Assembly (NCBI GenBank): GCA_902825875.1
Contig: CADECP010000010.1
Coordinates: 1-64,000 of the forward strand
DNA length: 64,000 nt
Source: an uncultured Acidobacteriota bacterium
GTDB taxonomy: Bacteria > Acidobacteriota > Blastocatellia > RBC074
Direction of reading: 5' to 3'
Of this stretch, positions 9,623 through 18,826 are shown one piece after another. The stretch's first letter is position 1. Every line of letters begins with the position of its first letter. The notes beneath the pieces were generated by a model. The model worked only from the letters and a program-made list of their open reading frames with translations. It was not told the origin of the DNA and searched no databases. The position numbers and the translations under genes were made by a program.

Positions 9623-10332
9623 TAAGCGCGCGCTTTCAACAGTTGAACCAGCGCGTCGGCCATCGAAAGAAACATCGCACGTCCATCTTTGCAGCCGAGC
9701 ATGCTTTCGGCGGCGCGTTCGGGATGCGGCATCAACCCCAGCACATTGCGCTGGCGGTTGCAGATGCCCGCAATGTTTCGCAGCGAGCCGTTCGGATTGG
9801 CTTCGTCGGTGATTTGGCCATCGGCAGTGCTGTACCGAAACACCACGCGGCCTTCCGTTTCCAACTCGGCCAGCGTTGCGTCGTCACAGAAATAATTGCC
9901 TTCGCCGTGGGCAATGGGCAGGCTCAGCACTTGGCCGGGCTGATACGCGCCAGTGAACACGGTGTCGGTTTGTTCGACGCGAACATTGACGTGTTCGCAA
10001 ATGAATTTCAGATCGCGGTTTCGCAGCAACGCGCCCGGCAACAAACCCGATTCACATAGAATCTGAAATCCGTTGCAGATGCCCAACACAAACCCGCCAT
10101 CGTTGGCGAATTCCACGACCGATTTCATGACCGGCGAAAACCGGGCAATCGCGCCGCTTCGCAGATAATCGCCGTAAGAAAACCCTCCGGGCAGAATGAT
10201 CGCGTCGTAACGGTCAACATCGGTTTCTTTGTGCCAGATGAAGTCAACGGGTTGGCCAATCACCTTGCTGATGACGTGGTAAGTATCGTGGTCGCAATTC
10301 GAGCCGGGAAAGATGACAACGCCAAATTTCAT
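9622..10332 (-). CDS. purQ: Phosphoribosylformylglycinamidine synthase subunit PurQ
   Basis: PurQ is the glutaminase partner of PurL and supplies ammonia from glutamine. The 236-residue product starts [20 protein letters not shown], has [18 protein letters not shown], the class I amidotransferase nucleophile elbow GICNGFQ with Cys86, and the His/Glu pair in PHPERA near the C-terminus. Length matches the family. It is upstream of purL on the same strand, and the two are probably cotranscribed through the palindromic spacer. The 150 bp upstream holds no other gene, so this looks like the first gene of the pair. Confidence 0.97.
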   Translation of the reverse strand: MKFGVVIFPGSNCDHDTYHVISKVIGQPVDFIWHKETDVDRYDAIILPGGFSYGDYLRSGAIARFSPVMKSVVEFANDGGFVLGICNGFQILCESGLLPGALLRNRDLKFICEHVNVRVEQTDTVFTGAYQPGQVLSLPIAHGEGNYFCDDATLAELETEGRVVFRYSTADGQITDEANPNGSLRNIAGICNRQRNVLGLMPHPERAAESMLGCKDGRAMFLSMADALVQLLKARA

Positions 10333-10444
10333 TGGTGCGAAGTCCTTTGTGGCTTTAAGGTGAGAACTAAGGCGCTTTGTACAACATCAACTACTGATTG
10401 TCTAGGCGAGTGGCTGAACGGCTGAATGACGGAGCAAAGGAAAC

Positions 10445-10475
10445 GTGGCGCAATCAATCTGTTTGATCGCGCCAC
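10445..10475 (-). terminator. Hairpin downstream of the superoxide dismutase gene
   Basis: GTGGCGCAATCA at 10445-10456 pairs with TGATCGCGCCAC at 10464-10475 (12 bp, one mismatch). It lies just after the stop of the superoxide dismutase on the minus strand, and GTTTCCTTT follows on that strand. It is a plausible transcription end for the efflux/SOD operon, but the T-run is interrupted. Confidence 0.5.
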
Positions 10476-10482
10476 TTCAGAA

Positions 10483-11220
10483 TCAGGCTCGCAAAGCCGC
10501 CGAGGCTTTTTGCGCGCGAACGTAACGGCGATTCACCTCTTCCCAATTGACGTTTTGCATAAAGGCTTCGATGTATTTGGCCGCCGCCGAACCGTAATCC
10601 ATGTGGTAGGCGTGTTCGTACATATCCAACGCCAACAACGGCATTCCGGTCGGAGCGTTGTGCATGTGATCCCACGCCCAATAATTGTGAAGCCCGTTCG
10701 TATGGAAGTTCATCGCCAAAATCACCCAGCCCGATCCGCCCGCCAATCCAGCGGCGGTCTTTCTGAACTCGGCTTCCCACAATTCAACACTGCCCCATTG
10801 TTCTTTCAATCCGCCAAGCACGTCTCCGGCAGCTTTGCCGTCGCCGCCCAAATTGCCGAAATACAATTCGTGCAATACTACCGAACCGGTGCGAACCAAT
10901 TCTTCGCGTTTGAGATCGGTGTACACATAACCCGGAGTTTCTTTGTCGGCAATCAACGCCGCCAGTCGTTTTTCGATGTTATTCAATGCGCCAACCGCAC
11001 CGTTGTAGTTGTTTTCGTGATGGGATTTGATGAGCTTTTCTGAAATGCCTTTGAGTTTTGCCGGATCGAACGGCAACGGTTTGGTTTTGTGTTCTCCGGC
11101 AAACGCTTTCGGTGATGCCGATGGAACGGCAGTTTGTGCCTGAGCTTCGGTCAAACTGCCAAACGTTAATCCTGCACCGCCAAGCGCAATGGTTTCGATT
11201 GCTTCTCGTCTTGAAATCAT
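10483..11220 (-). CDS. Fe/Mn superoxide dismutase, exported (Tat-like signal)
   Basis: Superoxide dismutase converts superoxide to oxygen and hydrogen peroxide. The 245-residue protein shows the Fe/Mn family plan: [22 protein letters not shown] with the first ligand His at 67, [40 protein letters not shown], and the ligand region [15 protein letters not shown]. In the last motif the usual D-x-W-E-H-A-Y has Tyr instead of Trp. The N-terminus [29 protein letters not shown] looks like a twin-arginine signal, so it should act outside the cytoplasm. The ATG at 11220 is preceded by GAGG; the GTG two codons earlier is less likely. It begins 7 nt after the stop of the membrane-fusion protein gene, so it belongs to the efflux operon. 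Confidence 0.93.
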   Translation of the reverse strand: MISRREAIETIALGGAGLTFGSLTEAQAQTAVPSASPKAFAGEHKTKPLPFDPAKLKGISEKLIKSHHENNYNGAVGALNNIEKRLAALIADKETPGYVYTDLKREELVRTGSVVLHELYFGNLGGDGKAAGDVLGGLKEQWGSVELWEAEFRKTAAGLAGGSGWVILAMNFHTNGLHNYWAWDHMHNAPTGMPLLALDMYEHAYHMDYGSAAAKYIEAFMQNVNWEEVNRRYVRAQKASAALRA

Positions 11221-11227
11221 AGTCACC

Positions 11228-12472
11228 TCATTTTCCTCCGGGAGCCTGCTGATTTGGTTGTTTGATATTCACTTTCGTGCCTGCGCGTAACTCGTCTGTT
11301 CCGCGCGCGGCAATGGTATCACCTGCGGCAAGCTCGCCGAAAACCTCAGCCAGATCAACGCCTTTCTGATTCATCGAAGCGCCGCGCTTTACGTCCACCC
11401 ACTCGGCAACCCCATCACGGATGCGAATAACGAAGCTGCGTTCGGTCGTCGTGGCAATCGCCGTGGGTGGAACGAACAGCGAAGGCTGTGGCCGTCGCGT
11501 TGGCCATTGGACTTCGGGAAACATGCCTGGAGCCAATTTGCCTTTAGTATTCGCCACGTCCAATTCAATCGGCATCGTCCGCGTTTTGGCATCCAGCGAG
11601 CGGCTGTTGCGGCTGACCGTTCCGCTGAAAGTTTCCCCTGGAAAAGCCGGAAGCGTGAAGTTGAGTTTTGCTCCGGGATTGATTCCGGCAATTTCGGTTT
11701 CGGGAACTGCGACGACCAATCGCAAACGCGAAACCTGCTGCAATCGCAGCATTGGCGTTCCAGTCGGCGTTGCCAAACTTCCAGGATGCGAATTGCGTTC
11801 GGTGATGACGCCGTCGAACGGAGCGGTGATTCGCAAATAAGCTTCGATGTTCGACGCCGAGCGAACGGCTTCTTTCAAACCGCGTTCGTTTTCGTCAAAG
11901 GTTTTGACCTGAGCTTGCGCGGCGCGTTCAGTTTCGTTCAGCGCCTGCACTCGCGCGCGACCTGATTCGACAGTGCGTTCGGCAATTTCGACATCGTTGC
12001 CCGCAACCACGCCGGGAGTAGCCGACGCAGCTTTCAATCGTTTGAAGGTCGCTTCGTCAGAGGCCAGACGAGCTTCGGCTTCAATGCGTTGAGCGCGAAT
12101 CGAAGCAACACGCGCCTGAGCTTCGACGCGCTGCGAACCGACGGCGCTGACGCGGGCTTCGGCTTCGCGGCGCTGCGTGTCGAGTTCCGGCGCGCGCAAT
12201 CTGGCCAGCAATTGTCCGCGTTTGACCATTGAACCTCGATCCACAGTGATCGTTTCCACGAAACTCTGCACTTTGGCGTAAATCGCCACGTCTTCAAACG
12301 GCAACAATTCGCCCGGCAATCGCAATTGGCGATTGAGTTCGTGCGATTCCACCGTGACGACGTTGACCGTCGGAGTTTGCGGCACAGGCGATGGCGACGT
12401 TTGCGGTTGAGTTTTGGGCGCTCCGCCGCAAGCGGCTAATAAAAGCGTCAAACTGAGCAGAAGTTTTTTCAT
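11228..12472 (-). CDS. RND efflux periplasmic adaptor (HlyD/AcrA family lipoprotein)
   Basis: This is the membrane-fusion subunit linking an RND pump to a TolC channel. [18 protein letters not shown] is a lipoprotein signal with lipobox LAAC and Cys15. Then follow the first barrel-sandwich half ([45 protein letters not shown]), a long coiled-coil hairpin rich in Arg/Glu/Ala, the second lipoyl half ([23 protein letters not shown]) and beta-barrel domains. The ATG at 12472 was chosen because of the signal peptide; the open frame continues upstream through the end of the RND gene. Only 4 nt separate it from the RND stop. Confidence 0.93.
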   Translation of the reverse strand: MKKLLLSLTLLLAACGGAPKTQPQTSPSPVPQTPTVNVVTVESHELNRQLRLPGELLPFEDVAIYAKVQSFVETITVDRGSMVKRGQLLARLRAPELDTQRREAEARVSAVGSQRVEAQARVASIRAQRIEAEARLASDEATFKRLKAASATPGVVAGNDVEIAERTVESGRARVQALNETERAAQAQVKTFDENERGLKEAVRSASNIEAYLRITAPFDGVITERNSHPGSLATPTGTPMLRLQQVSRLRLVVAVPETEIAGINPGAKLNFTLPAFPGETFSGTVSRNSRSLDAKTRTMPIELDVANTKGKLAPGMFPEVQWPTRRPQPSLFVPPTAIATTTERSFVIRIRDGVAEWVDVKRGASMNQKGVDLAEVFGELAAGDTIAARGTDELRAGTKVNIKQPNQQAPGGK

Positions 12473-12476
12473 CGGG

Positions 12477-15400
12477 TTATTCGTTGGTTGAAAGATTTTC
12501 CGGGTGAAGCGAAACAGATGCGCGTCCGGCTTTGCGTTGAGCGATTGAAAACACCAGCGGCAACACAACCAGCACAGCCACTGTCGAAGCCGCCAAGCCT
12601 CCGATGACTGCTCGTCCCAGCGGCGCAGTTTGCTGGCCGCCTTCGCCCAGAGCCAACGCCATCGGAATCATTCCGGCAATCATCGCAAAGCTGGTCATCA
12701 GGATTGGACGCAAACGGCTTTTTGCTCCGTCGGTTGCAGCGTCAATCGCTTCCAAACCTTCGCGGCGACGCTGTTCGGCGAATGTCACCATCAAGATGGC
12801 GTTCGCCACTGAAACTCCAATGGCCATAATCGCGCCCATAAACGATTGCACGTTCAGAGTCGTGCCGGTCAACCACAACGCGATGGCGACTCCGGCCACG
12901 ACTGCCGGAACCATCGCCAGAATCGTCAGCGCCACGCGCAGCGATTGGAAGTTCGCCGTCAGCAGCAAAAAGATCACCGCCACGGCCAGCAACAATCCGG
13001 TTTGTAAACCGCCCAGCGTTTGTCGCATTGGGGGAATTTGCCCGCGAACGGCGACGGTGACTCCGCGCGGAACTTCGCCTGCGCGTTTGATCGCCGCGTC
13101 AATTTCGTTGCTGACGCTGCCCAAATCTTTCCCGTCAATGTTGCCGATGATCGTCACCATGCGTTGTTGGTTGTAACGGTCATATTGGCCGACTGTCGTT
13201 CCGTAACTTATTTCGGCCACGTCGCCCGCCAAAGCTTGAACGCCGCCCGGCGCGTTGACCGGAACGCTTTGCACGTCTTCAATTGACGACATTCGATTTT
13301 GTGGGATTTCGACCTGAACTTGATAGGCTGTGCCGCTGGCCGGATCGCGCCAATAAACGGGTTGGGTGAATCGGCTGGATGAAGTCGCGGCAACCAGCGA
13401 ACGTCCAACCTGCTCCATTGTCACGCCAAGCTGTCCGGCGCGTTTGCGATCAACTTTTATGTCAAGGCTTGGGTAATCCAATGCCTGATCGAATTGCAGA
13501 TCGCGCAAGCTGCCGATCTTTTTCATTTCGCCCAACAGTTTGTCGGCGAAGGCTCGGTTGGCAGTCAGGTTCGGGCCGCTGACGGCGACTTCAATCGGCG
13601 TTGGCGAACCGAAATTCATGATTTTGGTCACCACGTCGCCTGCTTCAAACGAAAACAAAACGCCGGGCAAAGTTTCTGGCAATTTCTTTCGCAACCGTTC
13701 TTTCAGTTCTTCGACGCGAATGCCGGAACCGGATTTCAGCGCGATGGTTATGACGGCTTCGTGCGAACCGCTCATCCACAAATGAATTGTGTTGATCGGA
13801 TAACTGGCGGGTTGAGTTCCCACATAACCGAGCGAAAATCCGATGTTGTCGCCGGTTTCAGCTTTGATGGCCTCCAGAGCTTTGAGAGCGACCACTTCGG
13901 CGCGTTCGACTCTGGTTCCAACCGGAGCGCGCAACCGAAGTTGAAACATTCCGGTATCAACGTTCGGAAAAATGTCCGTGCCGAGTCTGCCGCCGACAAA
14001 GTAGATCACTCCGAAAGCGATGAGCAGATAAGCCGCCAAAATCGGCCAGCGAAGTTTCATCAACCCGGAAAGTAACGATTCATAACCAGAGCGCAGCCGG
14101 TCAAAAGCGTTCGTAGTTCCGCCTTTAGGCGGCTGAGCTTCTAAGTCGGAACTCTGACCGCCTGAAGGCGGAACTACAAACGCGCTTGCGGATTCGCCTT
14201 TTAACAACCAGGCAGCCAAAACAGGAACCAGCGTGCTCGACAACAAATACGAAGCCAGCATCGCGAAGCCGACTGACAGCGTCAGCGGAATGAACAGCGA
14301 CCTGGCCACGCCGGTCATGAAAAACGAAGGCACAAACACCGCCAGCACCGAAAGCATCGAAAGAAAACGCGGCATCACGGTTTGCCGAGCAGCGTTGAAC
14401 GCGGCCTGACGCGGCGATTCTCCGCGCGCCAGATGCGAATTGACGTTTTCGATTTCAACAGTTGCTTCGTCAACCAGAATGCCTACGGCCAAGGCCAAGC
14501 CGCCCAACGTCATGACGTTGATCGTTTGCCCGCTTAGCCACAAACCGACCACTCCGGCCAATAACGAAAACGGAATGGTGACAACGACGATCAACGCGCT
14601 GCGGAAACTTCTCAGAAACAGCAGCACCATTAAGCCCGTCAGCAAGGCTCCGATGACGCCTTCGACAATCAAACCGCGCACGGAGTTTTTGACGATGGTG
14701 GATTGATCGAGTTCAAAACTGACTTTGATGTCTTCGGGAATCAGCGATTGAAAACGCGGCAGAGCGGCTTTGACGTTGTTGACCACATCCACAGTCGAAG
14801 CCTCAGAGCGTTTGGTGACGGGGATGTACACGGAGCGTTTGCCGTTGACCAACCCGTAGCCGGTCAAAATGTCGCTGCCGTTTTCGACTCGGCCAATGTC
14901 GCGGACGTAAACGTTCGTGCCGGAGCCGTTGCGAATCGGAACGTCGGCCAGTTCCTGAATGTCGCGCACCACGCCGTTCATCGGAGCGAGGCGATTCAAA
15001 TCTCCAGTGCGAACATTTCCCGAAGGCAAAATTGAATTGCCCGCGGCAATGGCTTTGGCGACTTCTTCAGGCGACATTGAAAACGCACGCAGCTTTTCCG
15101 GTTCGACGCGAACGACGACCGTGCGCTGGTTGCCTCCAAACGGCGGAGGCGCTGAAACTCCGGGCAAGCCGGAAAACTGCGGACGAACTCGGAACAGGGC
15201 AAGATCGGAAATTTCCGCTACACCGCGCGTGTCGCTGGAAAAGACAAGCTGGCCGACGGGAACGCTTCCCGCGTCGAATCGCATAATGAACGGATTGACG
15301 GTTCCCGGCGGCATGAAACCTTTCGACCGTTCGACATAAGCGATGACTTGCGACAACGCCTGACTCATATCCGTGCCGGGATGGAAGAAGAGTTTGACCA

Positions 15401-15668
15401 GGCCTACGTTTTGAATCGAACGCGATTCGACGTGCTCGATTCCGGCGACGTACAGAAAGTGATACTCGTAATAAGAAACGAGAAAGCTTTCCATCTGCGC
15501 CGGGTCCATGCCGCCGTAAGGCTGAGCGACGTAAATCACCGGCAGGTTCAGGTTCGGAAAAATGTCCACAGGCATTTGTTTGATGGCCAGGCCTGAACCG
15601 AGCGCAATGCCAAGAACCAAAACCAGAATTGTGAATGGGCGACGAAGCGCAGTGTTAATCAGCCACAT
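12477..15668 (-). CDS. RND efflux pump inner-membrane transporter (AcrB/HAE family)
   Basis: A 1063-residue proton-driven efflux permease. The N-terminal TM helix ([45 protein letters not shown]) is followed by a large periplasmic loop, a TM bundle with [23 protein letters not shown], a second periplasmic loop and a second TM bundle ([51 protein letters not shown]). Length fits the family. In the cytoplasmic linker between the two bundles, the segment [20 protein letters not shown] is encoded by an inverted repeat at 14107-14185, an in-frame insertion. Transcription order is TolC, this pump, adaptor, superoxide dismutase. Substrates (drugs or metals) cannot be assigned. Confidence 0.95.
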   Translation of the reverse strand: MWLINTALRRPFTILVLVLGIALGSGLAIKQMPVDIFPNLNLPVIYVAQPYGGMDPAQMESFLVSYYEYHFLYVAGIEHVESRSIQNVGLVKLFFHPGTDMSQALSQVIAYVERSKGFMPPGTVNPFIMRFDAGSVPVGQLVFSSDTRGVAEISDLALFRVRPQFSGLPGVSAPPPFGGNQRTVVVRVEPEKLRAFSMSPEEVAKAIAAGNSILPSGNVRTGDLNRLAPMNGVVRDIQELADVPIRNGSGTNVYVRDIGRVENGSDILTGYGLVNGKRSVYIPVTKRSEASTVDVVNNVKAALPRFQSLIPEDIKVSFELDQSTIVKNSVRGLIVEGVIGALLTGLMVLLFLRSFRSALIVVVTIPFSLLAGVVGLWLSGQTINVMTLGGLALAVGILVDEATVEIENVNSHLARGESPRQAAFNAARQTVMPRFLSMLSVLAVFVPSFFMTGVARSLFIPLTLSVGFAMLASYLLSSTLVPVLAAWLLKGESASAFVVPPSGGQSSDLEAQPPKGGTTNAFDRLRSGYESLLSGLMKLRWPILAAYLLIAFGVIYFVGGRLGTDIFPNVDTGMFQLRLRAPVGTRVERAEVVALKALEAIKAETGDNIGFSLGYVGTQPASYPINTIHLWMSGSHEAVITIALKSGSGIRVEELKERLRKKLPETLPGVLFSFEAGDVVTKIMNFGSPTPIEVAVSGPNLTANRAFADKLLGEMKKIGSLRDLQFDQALDYPSLDIKVDRKRAGQLGVTMEQVGRSLVAATSSSRFTQPVYWRDPASGTAYQVQVEIPQNRMSSIEDVQSVPVNAPGGVQALAGDVAEISYGTTVGQYDRYNQQRMVTIIGNIDGKDLGSVSNEIDAAIKRAGEVPRGVTVAVRGQIPPMRQTLGGLQTGLLLAVAVIFLLLTANFQSLRVALTILAMVPAVVAGVAIALWLTGTTLNVQSFMGAIMAIGVSVANAILMVTFAEQRRREGLEAIDAATDGAKSRLRPILMTSFAMIAGMIPMALALGEGGQQTAPLGRAVIGGLAASTVAVLVVLPLVFSIAQRKAGRASVSLHPENLSTNE
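14107..14185. repeat. Palindromic element inserted in frame within the RND pump gene
   Basis: The left arm at 14107-14132 contains GTAGTTCCGCCTTTAGGCGG and the right arm at 14158-14185 contains CCGCCTGAAGGCGGAACTAC. The arms pair over about 26 bp with two mismatches around a loop of about 25 nt, and each arm also holds a small palindrome of its own (CCGCCT/AGGCGG). The reading frame is kept open through both arms, giving VVPPSGG and QPPKGGTTN in the protein. Confidence 0.9.
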
Positions 15669-15679
15669 AAGCGGTAAAA

Positions 15680-15805
15680 ATCAAAAGGCAAAAGGCAAAT
15701 ATCAAAAGTCAAAAATGAGCGTTGAAGAGAATCAAAATTGAAAGAGACAGGCTCTGAAAAACAAGCTCTGGCCTTTTGTTTTTTGATATTTGCCTTTTGA
15801 TTTCT
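15680..15805. repeat. Long imperfect palindrome, AAAAGGCAAATATC family, copy 2
   Basis: Fills the gap between the TolC and RND genes. The left arm at about 15680-15711 carries AAAAGGCAAAAGGCAAATATCAAAA words; the right arm at about 15772-15805 carries TTTTGATATTTGCCTTTTGA. It uses the same words as the purQ-purL spacer at 9525-9622 with a different, longer loop. Confidence 0.85.
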
Positions 15806-15816
15806 CTTTGGCGCAA

Positions 15817-17208
15817 TTACTTCGCGCGTTTGGTTTGTTCGATGAACCCTGTCATATCGCCCTGAAGTCTGGCGCCAGCCAGCATCGCTCGCCAGACGGC
15901 CAACTTGGCCACAGCCGCGTCAATTTCCGCCTGAGCGACCAATCGCTGCGCGTCGGCGACTTCGACAATGTTGGTCAGGCCGTATTCGTAACGGACTTTG
16001 GCGCGCGTCAGAGTTTCCTGAGCCGCTTTGACCTGGATTTCGTTGTTGGCGGCGATCTTGCGGGCGGATTCGGTCAGGATGCGAGCGCGCGCGTCTTGAG
16101 CTTTGAGCGTGTTGACGACTTGATCGTACCGAGCCTGTTCGGCCAGCGTCGCATTCGCTTCAGCTTTGCGCCGAGCGCGCACGCCGAAAAAATCCATGAC
16201 CGGAAAGGTCAGCGTAATGCCCGAAGCCCAATTGAACGTGTCGGGATACAACCCTCTGGCGTTGTTGAACGTGCCGTCCAGTCGCGCTCCGCTGCCTCTG
16301 CCATAAACAGCCGATTGCCAGTTGAAGCGCGGAACCCACAATTTTTCGGAAACTTTTTCTTTGGCTTTGGCGGCGTCAACGGCTGCGGTTTGAGCCATCG
16401 TCAACGGATGCAGCGAAAAGTTCAGTGCGGGCGGCGGAGCGACAGGCGGCAATTCCAACAGCTTGCCCGATTCGATGAAAACGTTGGTTCCGCCTGCTCC
16501 AATTGCTTCGGCCAGATTGGCGCGGGCGAGTTCGGCGGTTTGTTCGGCTTGAATCAGTTGGTTTTTGGCGGCGGCCAATTCGGCTTCGGCGCGCGAAGAA
16601 TCCACGCCGGGACGAAGCTGATTTGTCACCAACACGGCGACGGCTTTGGCCAAAGTTTCAGTTCGTTCGACGTTGGCTTGCGCCGCGCGAACGGTTTGTT
16701 CCGCTGCCAGCAAGGTCAAAAACGCATCGGCGGCGGCAACACTGACTTCCAGTTGCGTCAGAGCTTCGGCGGCGGCGGCTTGTTTGCTTTGCGCTTTGGC
16801 CAGGTCAATTTGCGACTTTCGCAATCCGAAATCGAACGGCTCCCAAGAAACCAGCAAGCCTGCGGCGCTGCCCCACGCGCTTTCCAGCGAGGTGCTGTCG
16901 AGTTGCGGGCCGGAAATCGAAGGCAAGGTCGCTTGCGGCAACAACAATCCGAACAGGTTGTTGCGCGTGGCGCGGTTTTGCTGCCACAGCAAATCTGCGC
17001 GCGGCAACAAAACGGTTTTCGCTGATTCGATTCCGGCTTCGGCAGATTGCGATTGAGCTTTGGCTGCGCGAATTGCCGGGTAGTTTTTCAGCGCCAGTTC
17101 GACGGCTTGATCGAGCGTCAGTTTTTGCGGCGAATCCTGAGCCAGCGTCGCCGCCGCAAACAACAGCGCGAAACCAGCCAGCCAGAGCAAGTTTTGCTTT
17201 TTGGGCAT
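15817..17208 (-). CDS. TolC-family outer-membrane efflux channel
   Basis: A 463-residue outer-membrane channel subunit. A signal peptide ([24 protein letters not shown]) is followed by two outer-membrane-efflux repeats with the usual [23 protein letters not shown] opening and long alanine/glutamine-rich helical stretches ([40 protein letters not shown]). The second repeat ends [46 protein letters not shown]. The ATG at 17208 gives a clean signal peptide; an in-frame start 27 nt upstream is possible. It is the first gene of the efflux operon and is separated from the pump by the palindromic spacer. Confidence 0.93.
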   Translation of the reverse strand: MPKKQNLLWLAGFALLFAAATLAQDSPQKLTLDQAVELALKNYPAIRAAKAQSQSAEAGIESAKTVLLPRADLLWQQNRATRNNLFGLLLPQATLPSISGPQLDSTSLESAWGSAAGLLVSWEPFDFGLRKSQIDLAKAQSKQAAAAEALTQLEVSVAAADAFLTLLAAEQTVRAAQANVERTETLAKAVAVLVTNQLRPGVDSSRAEAELAAAKNQLIQAEQTAELARANLAEAIGAGGTNVFIESGKLLELPPVAPPPALNFSLHPLTMAQTAAVDAAKAKEKVSEKLWVPRFNWQSAVYGRGSGARLDGTFNNARGLYPDTFNWASGITLTFPVMDFFGVRARRKAEANATLAEQARYDQVVNTLKAQDARARILTESARKIAANNEIQVKAAQETLTRAKVRYEYGLTNIVEVADAQRLVAQAEIDAAVAKLAVWRAMLAGARLQGDMTGFIEQTKRAK

Positions 17209-17213
17209 AACGT

Positions 17214-17319
17214 GTGGAGTGCGGTGGCTCGACACCGCTTTTCGTTCTTAACCGGAGTGTTGACGGGCTTTCAGTATTCTGCAAATGAAAGCAAAGCTGC
17301 GTCGAGCCGCAGCACTCCA
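17214..17319. repeat. Imperfect palindrome with TGGAGTGC/GCACTCCA ends
   Basis: The left arm at about 17215-17241 (TGGAGTGCGGTGGCTCGAC and continuing) pairs with the right arm at about 17292-17319 (ending GAGCCGCAGCACTCCA). The ends TGGAGTGC and GCACTCCA are exact, the arms match over about 27 bp with a few differences, and the loop is about 50 nt. It sits directly upstream of the TolC gene and downstream of the PPOX-fold gene region. Confidence 0.8.
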
Positions 17320-17322
17320 AAG

Positions 17323-17697
17323 TCAATCAAATGTAATCGCAAACGCCGCCCGTTTGTGACCTCGCAGCTTGGCGAAGAAATTCAGGATGCGTTTGCTCAG
17401 TCCGTATTTTTGATTCAGCAGATTGTCCGCGTGTGAAGCTTCGGCACCGTCCAACAGCCGCGCCGAAGCGTCAACCAAATCGCCTTTTAAATTGCCGCGA
17501 ATGTCGCACGGAGCAACACGACAGCGAGGATTGTTTTTCAGCCGCGTGACCTTGAACGAATGCGCGACGGTGTAAAAATACAGCGTGTCGCCATGCTGAA
17601 CGAACCACAGCGGCGTGCGGATGGCTTCGCCGGATTTGCGGTAACTTTCCAGGTTAAAGTAGTTCTGATTGGCGAATTGCTCCAGTTTGTCGCTCAT
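17323..17697 (-). CDS. PPOX-class (F420-type split-barrel) oxidoreductase-like protein
   Basis: A 124-residue split-barrel flavin/F420-binding protein resembling the PPOX-class F420-dependent family (Rv2061-like). The visible pattern is an N-terminal helix, a strand with SGEAIRTPLWFVQHGDTLYFYTVAHSFKVTRLKNNPRCRVAPCDIRGNLKG, and then the C-terminal helix region. The ATG at 17697 is preceded by GGAGGGAG, a strong ribosome binding site, so the longer upstream reading frame is not used. Cofactor (FMN or F420) and substrate are not readable. Confidence 0.75.
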   Translation of the reverse strand: MSDKLEQFANQNYFNLESYRKSGEAIRTPLWFVQHGDTLYFYTVAHSFKVTRLKNNPRCRVAPCDIRGNLKGDLVDASARLLDGAEASHADNLLNQKYGLSKRILNFFAKLRGHKRAAFAITFD

Positions 17698-17797
17698 CGC
17701 TCCCTCCAGTGGAATTGACCAAGCCTCGAATTCTCCCGGATTTCGAGACATCGCCTGTGAACACTTTTGCTGATTTTTGATTGGATAAAACTTGATC

Positions 17798-17817
17798 GCG
17801 CCTTGCTGACAAGGCGC
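17798..17817. other. Perfect 8-bp hairpin in the divergent promoter region
   Basis: GCGCCTTG and CAAGGCGC flank a CTGA loop between the PPOX-fold gene (minus) and the receiver-HATPase gene (plus). It could be an operator or an attenuating hairpin; no function is shown. Confidence 0.45.
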
Positions 17818-17962
17818 GGCGCATCGTAACACAAGCCTGCGGGAATGTGCGGCAGGGCTTGGCTGGCCAAACCAAAAGGTGGCAGGCATAATACCGACGT
17901 TGTTCAGAGAAACGGTGTTTTTACAACTGTGGTGAACGTTAAAAAGACGCTAGAGGGAGTCA

Positions 17963-18793
17963 ATGAGTCAGATTCTCGTAGTTGACGACGATCCAGCTTT
18001 ACACGAATTGATCGAAGGCACGCTGACCGGCGAAGGCCATTCGTTGCAGCACGCTTTCAATGGTCGTGAAGGCTTGGAAATGTTGCGGCAGGGCAATTTC
18101 GATCTGGCCTTGATTGATTACGTGATGCCGGAAATGGACGGCGGCGAGTTTTTGGAAGAATTGCGTCACGATCACCCAGACCTGAGAGCCGTCATGATTA
18201 CCGCTTTCGGCACGCCCGAAGCCGTTCTGGTAGCCATGCGAAAACGAGTCTGCGATTTCATCACCAAACCATTCAGTATTGCCGACCTGAAAGCCGCCGT
18301 CGGCTCTGCGCTTGGCAATGAATCTCCCGTCGAAATCGAAGTCCTTTCCGCTGATCCGCATTGGGTTCAACTGCGCGTCCCCTGCGACCTGGCTGCCGTG
18401 CCGATCCTGCAAAAACTGTTGATGCAATTGAAAGCCGATCTGCCCGAAGAAACCCGCGAAGCGATGGCCTATGCCTTCCGCGAAATGCTGAACAACGCCA
18501 TCGAACATGGCGGCAAGCTCGACCCAACCAAGTCGGTCGAAGTCGCCTGCATCCGCACCAAACGCACGATCATTTACTGGATCAAAGACCCTGGCGAAGG
18601 CTTCAACCCGGCGCAATTGGAACACGCCGCCGTCAACAACCCGGCGGGAGACCCGTTCCGCCACGTCACCATCCGCGACGAAAAAGGCTTGCGCGCCGGA
18701 GGTTTCGGCATTCTGATGGTCAATCAACTGGTGGACGAACTGGTTTACAACGAACGCCGCAACGAATTGATGTTCATCAAATATCTTCCTTGA
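17963..18793 (+). CDS. Response regulator with C-terminal HATPase (anti-sigma-type kinase) domain
   Basis: A 276-residue fusion. Residues 1 to about 115 are a receiver domain: acidic pair VVDDD, phosphoacceptor Asp52 in LIDYVMPEMDG, the switch Thr in VMITAFGTPEA, and Lys102 in ITKPF. Residues about 135-276 are an RsbW/SpoIIAB-like ATPase: N-box AFREMLNNAIEHGG, G1 box KDPGEGFNP, and GGFGILMVNQLVDEL. No dimerisation/phosphorylation helix is seen, so it is not a classical histidine kinase. It probably transmits a two-component signal by phosphorylating or binding an anti-anti-sigma partner, which is inference. The ATG at 17963 follows a good GAGGGAG site. It lies 33 nt before the adenosine deaminase gene and may share a transcript. 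Confidence 0.9.
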   Translation: MSQILVVDDDPALHELIEGTLTGEGHSLQHAFNGREGLEMLRQGNFDLALIDYVMPEMDGGEFLEELRHDHPDLRAVMITAFGTPEAVLVAMRKRVCDFITKPFSIADLKAAVGSALGNESPVEIEVLSADPHWVQLRVPCDLAAVPILQKLLMQLKADLPEETREAMAYAFREMLNNAIEHGGKLDPTKSVEVACIRTKRTIIYWIKDPGEGFNPAQLEHAAVNNPAGDPFRHVTIRDEKGLRAGGFGILMVNQLVDELVYNERRNELMFIKYLP

Positions 18794-18826
18794 ACCTGGC
18801 TTGAAACCTTCCCCTGAATTCCCGCA

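Noticed and set aside
10400-10432. tRNA-like stretch GCGAGTGGCTGAACGGC in the purQ upstream region
   Set aside because: It resembles a D-arm but there is no acceptor stem, anticodon arm or T-arm at the right distance.
15790-17025. Plus-strand open frame of about 410 codons opposite the TolC gene
   Set aside because: Antisense shadow; Gly/Phe/Arg-rich translation without motifs.
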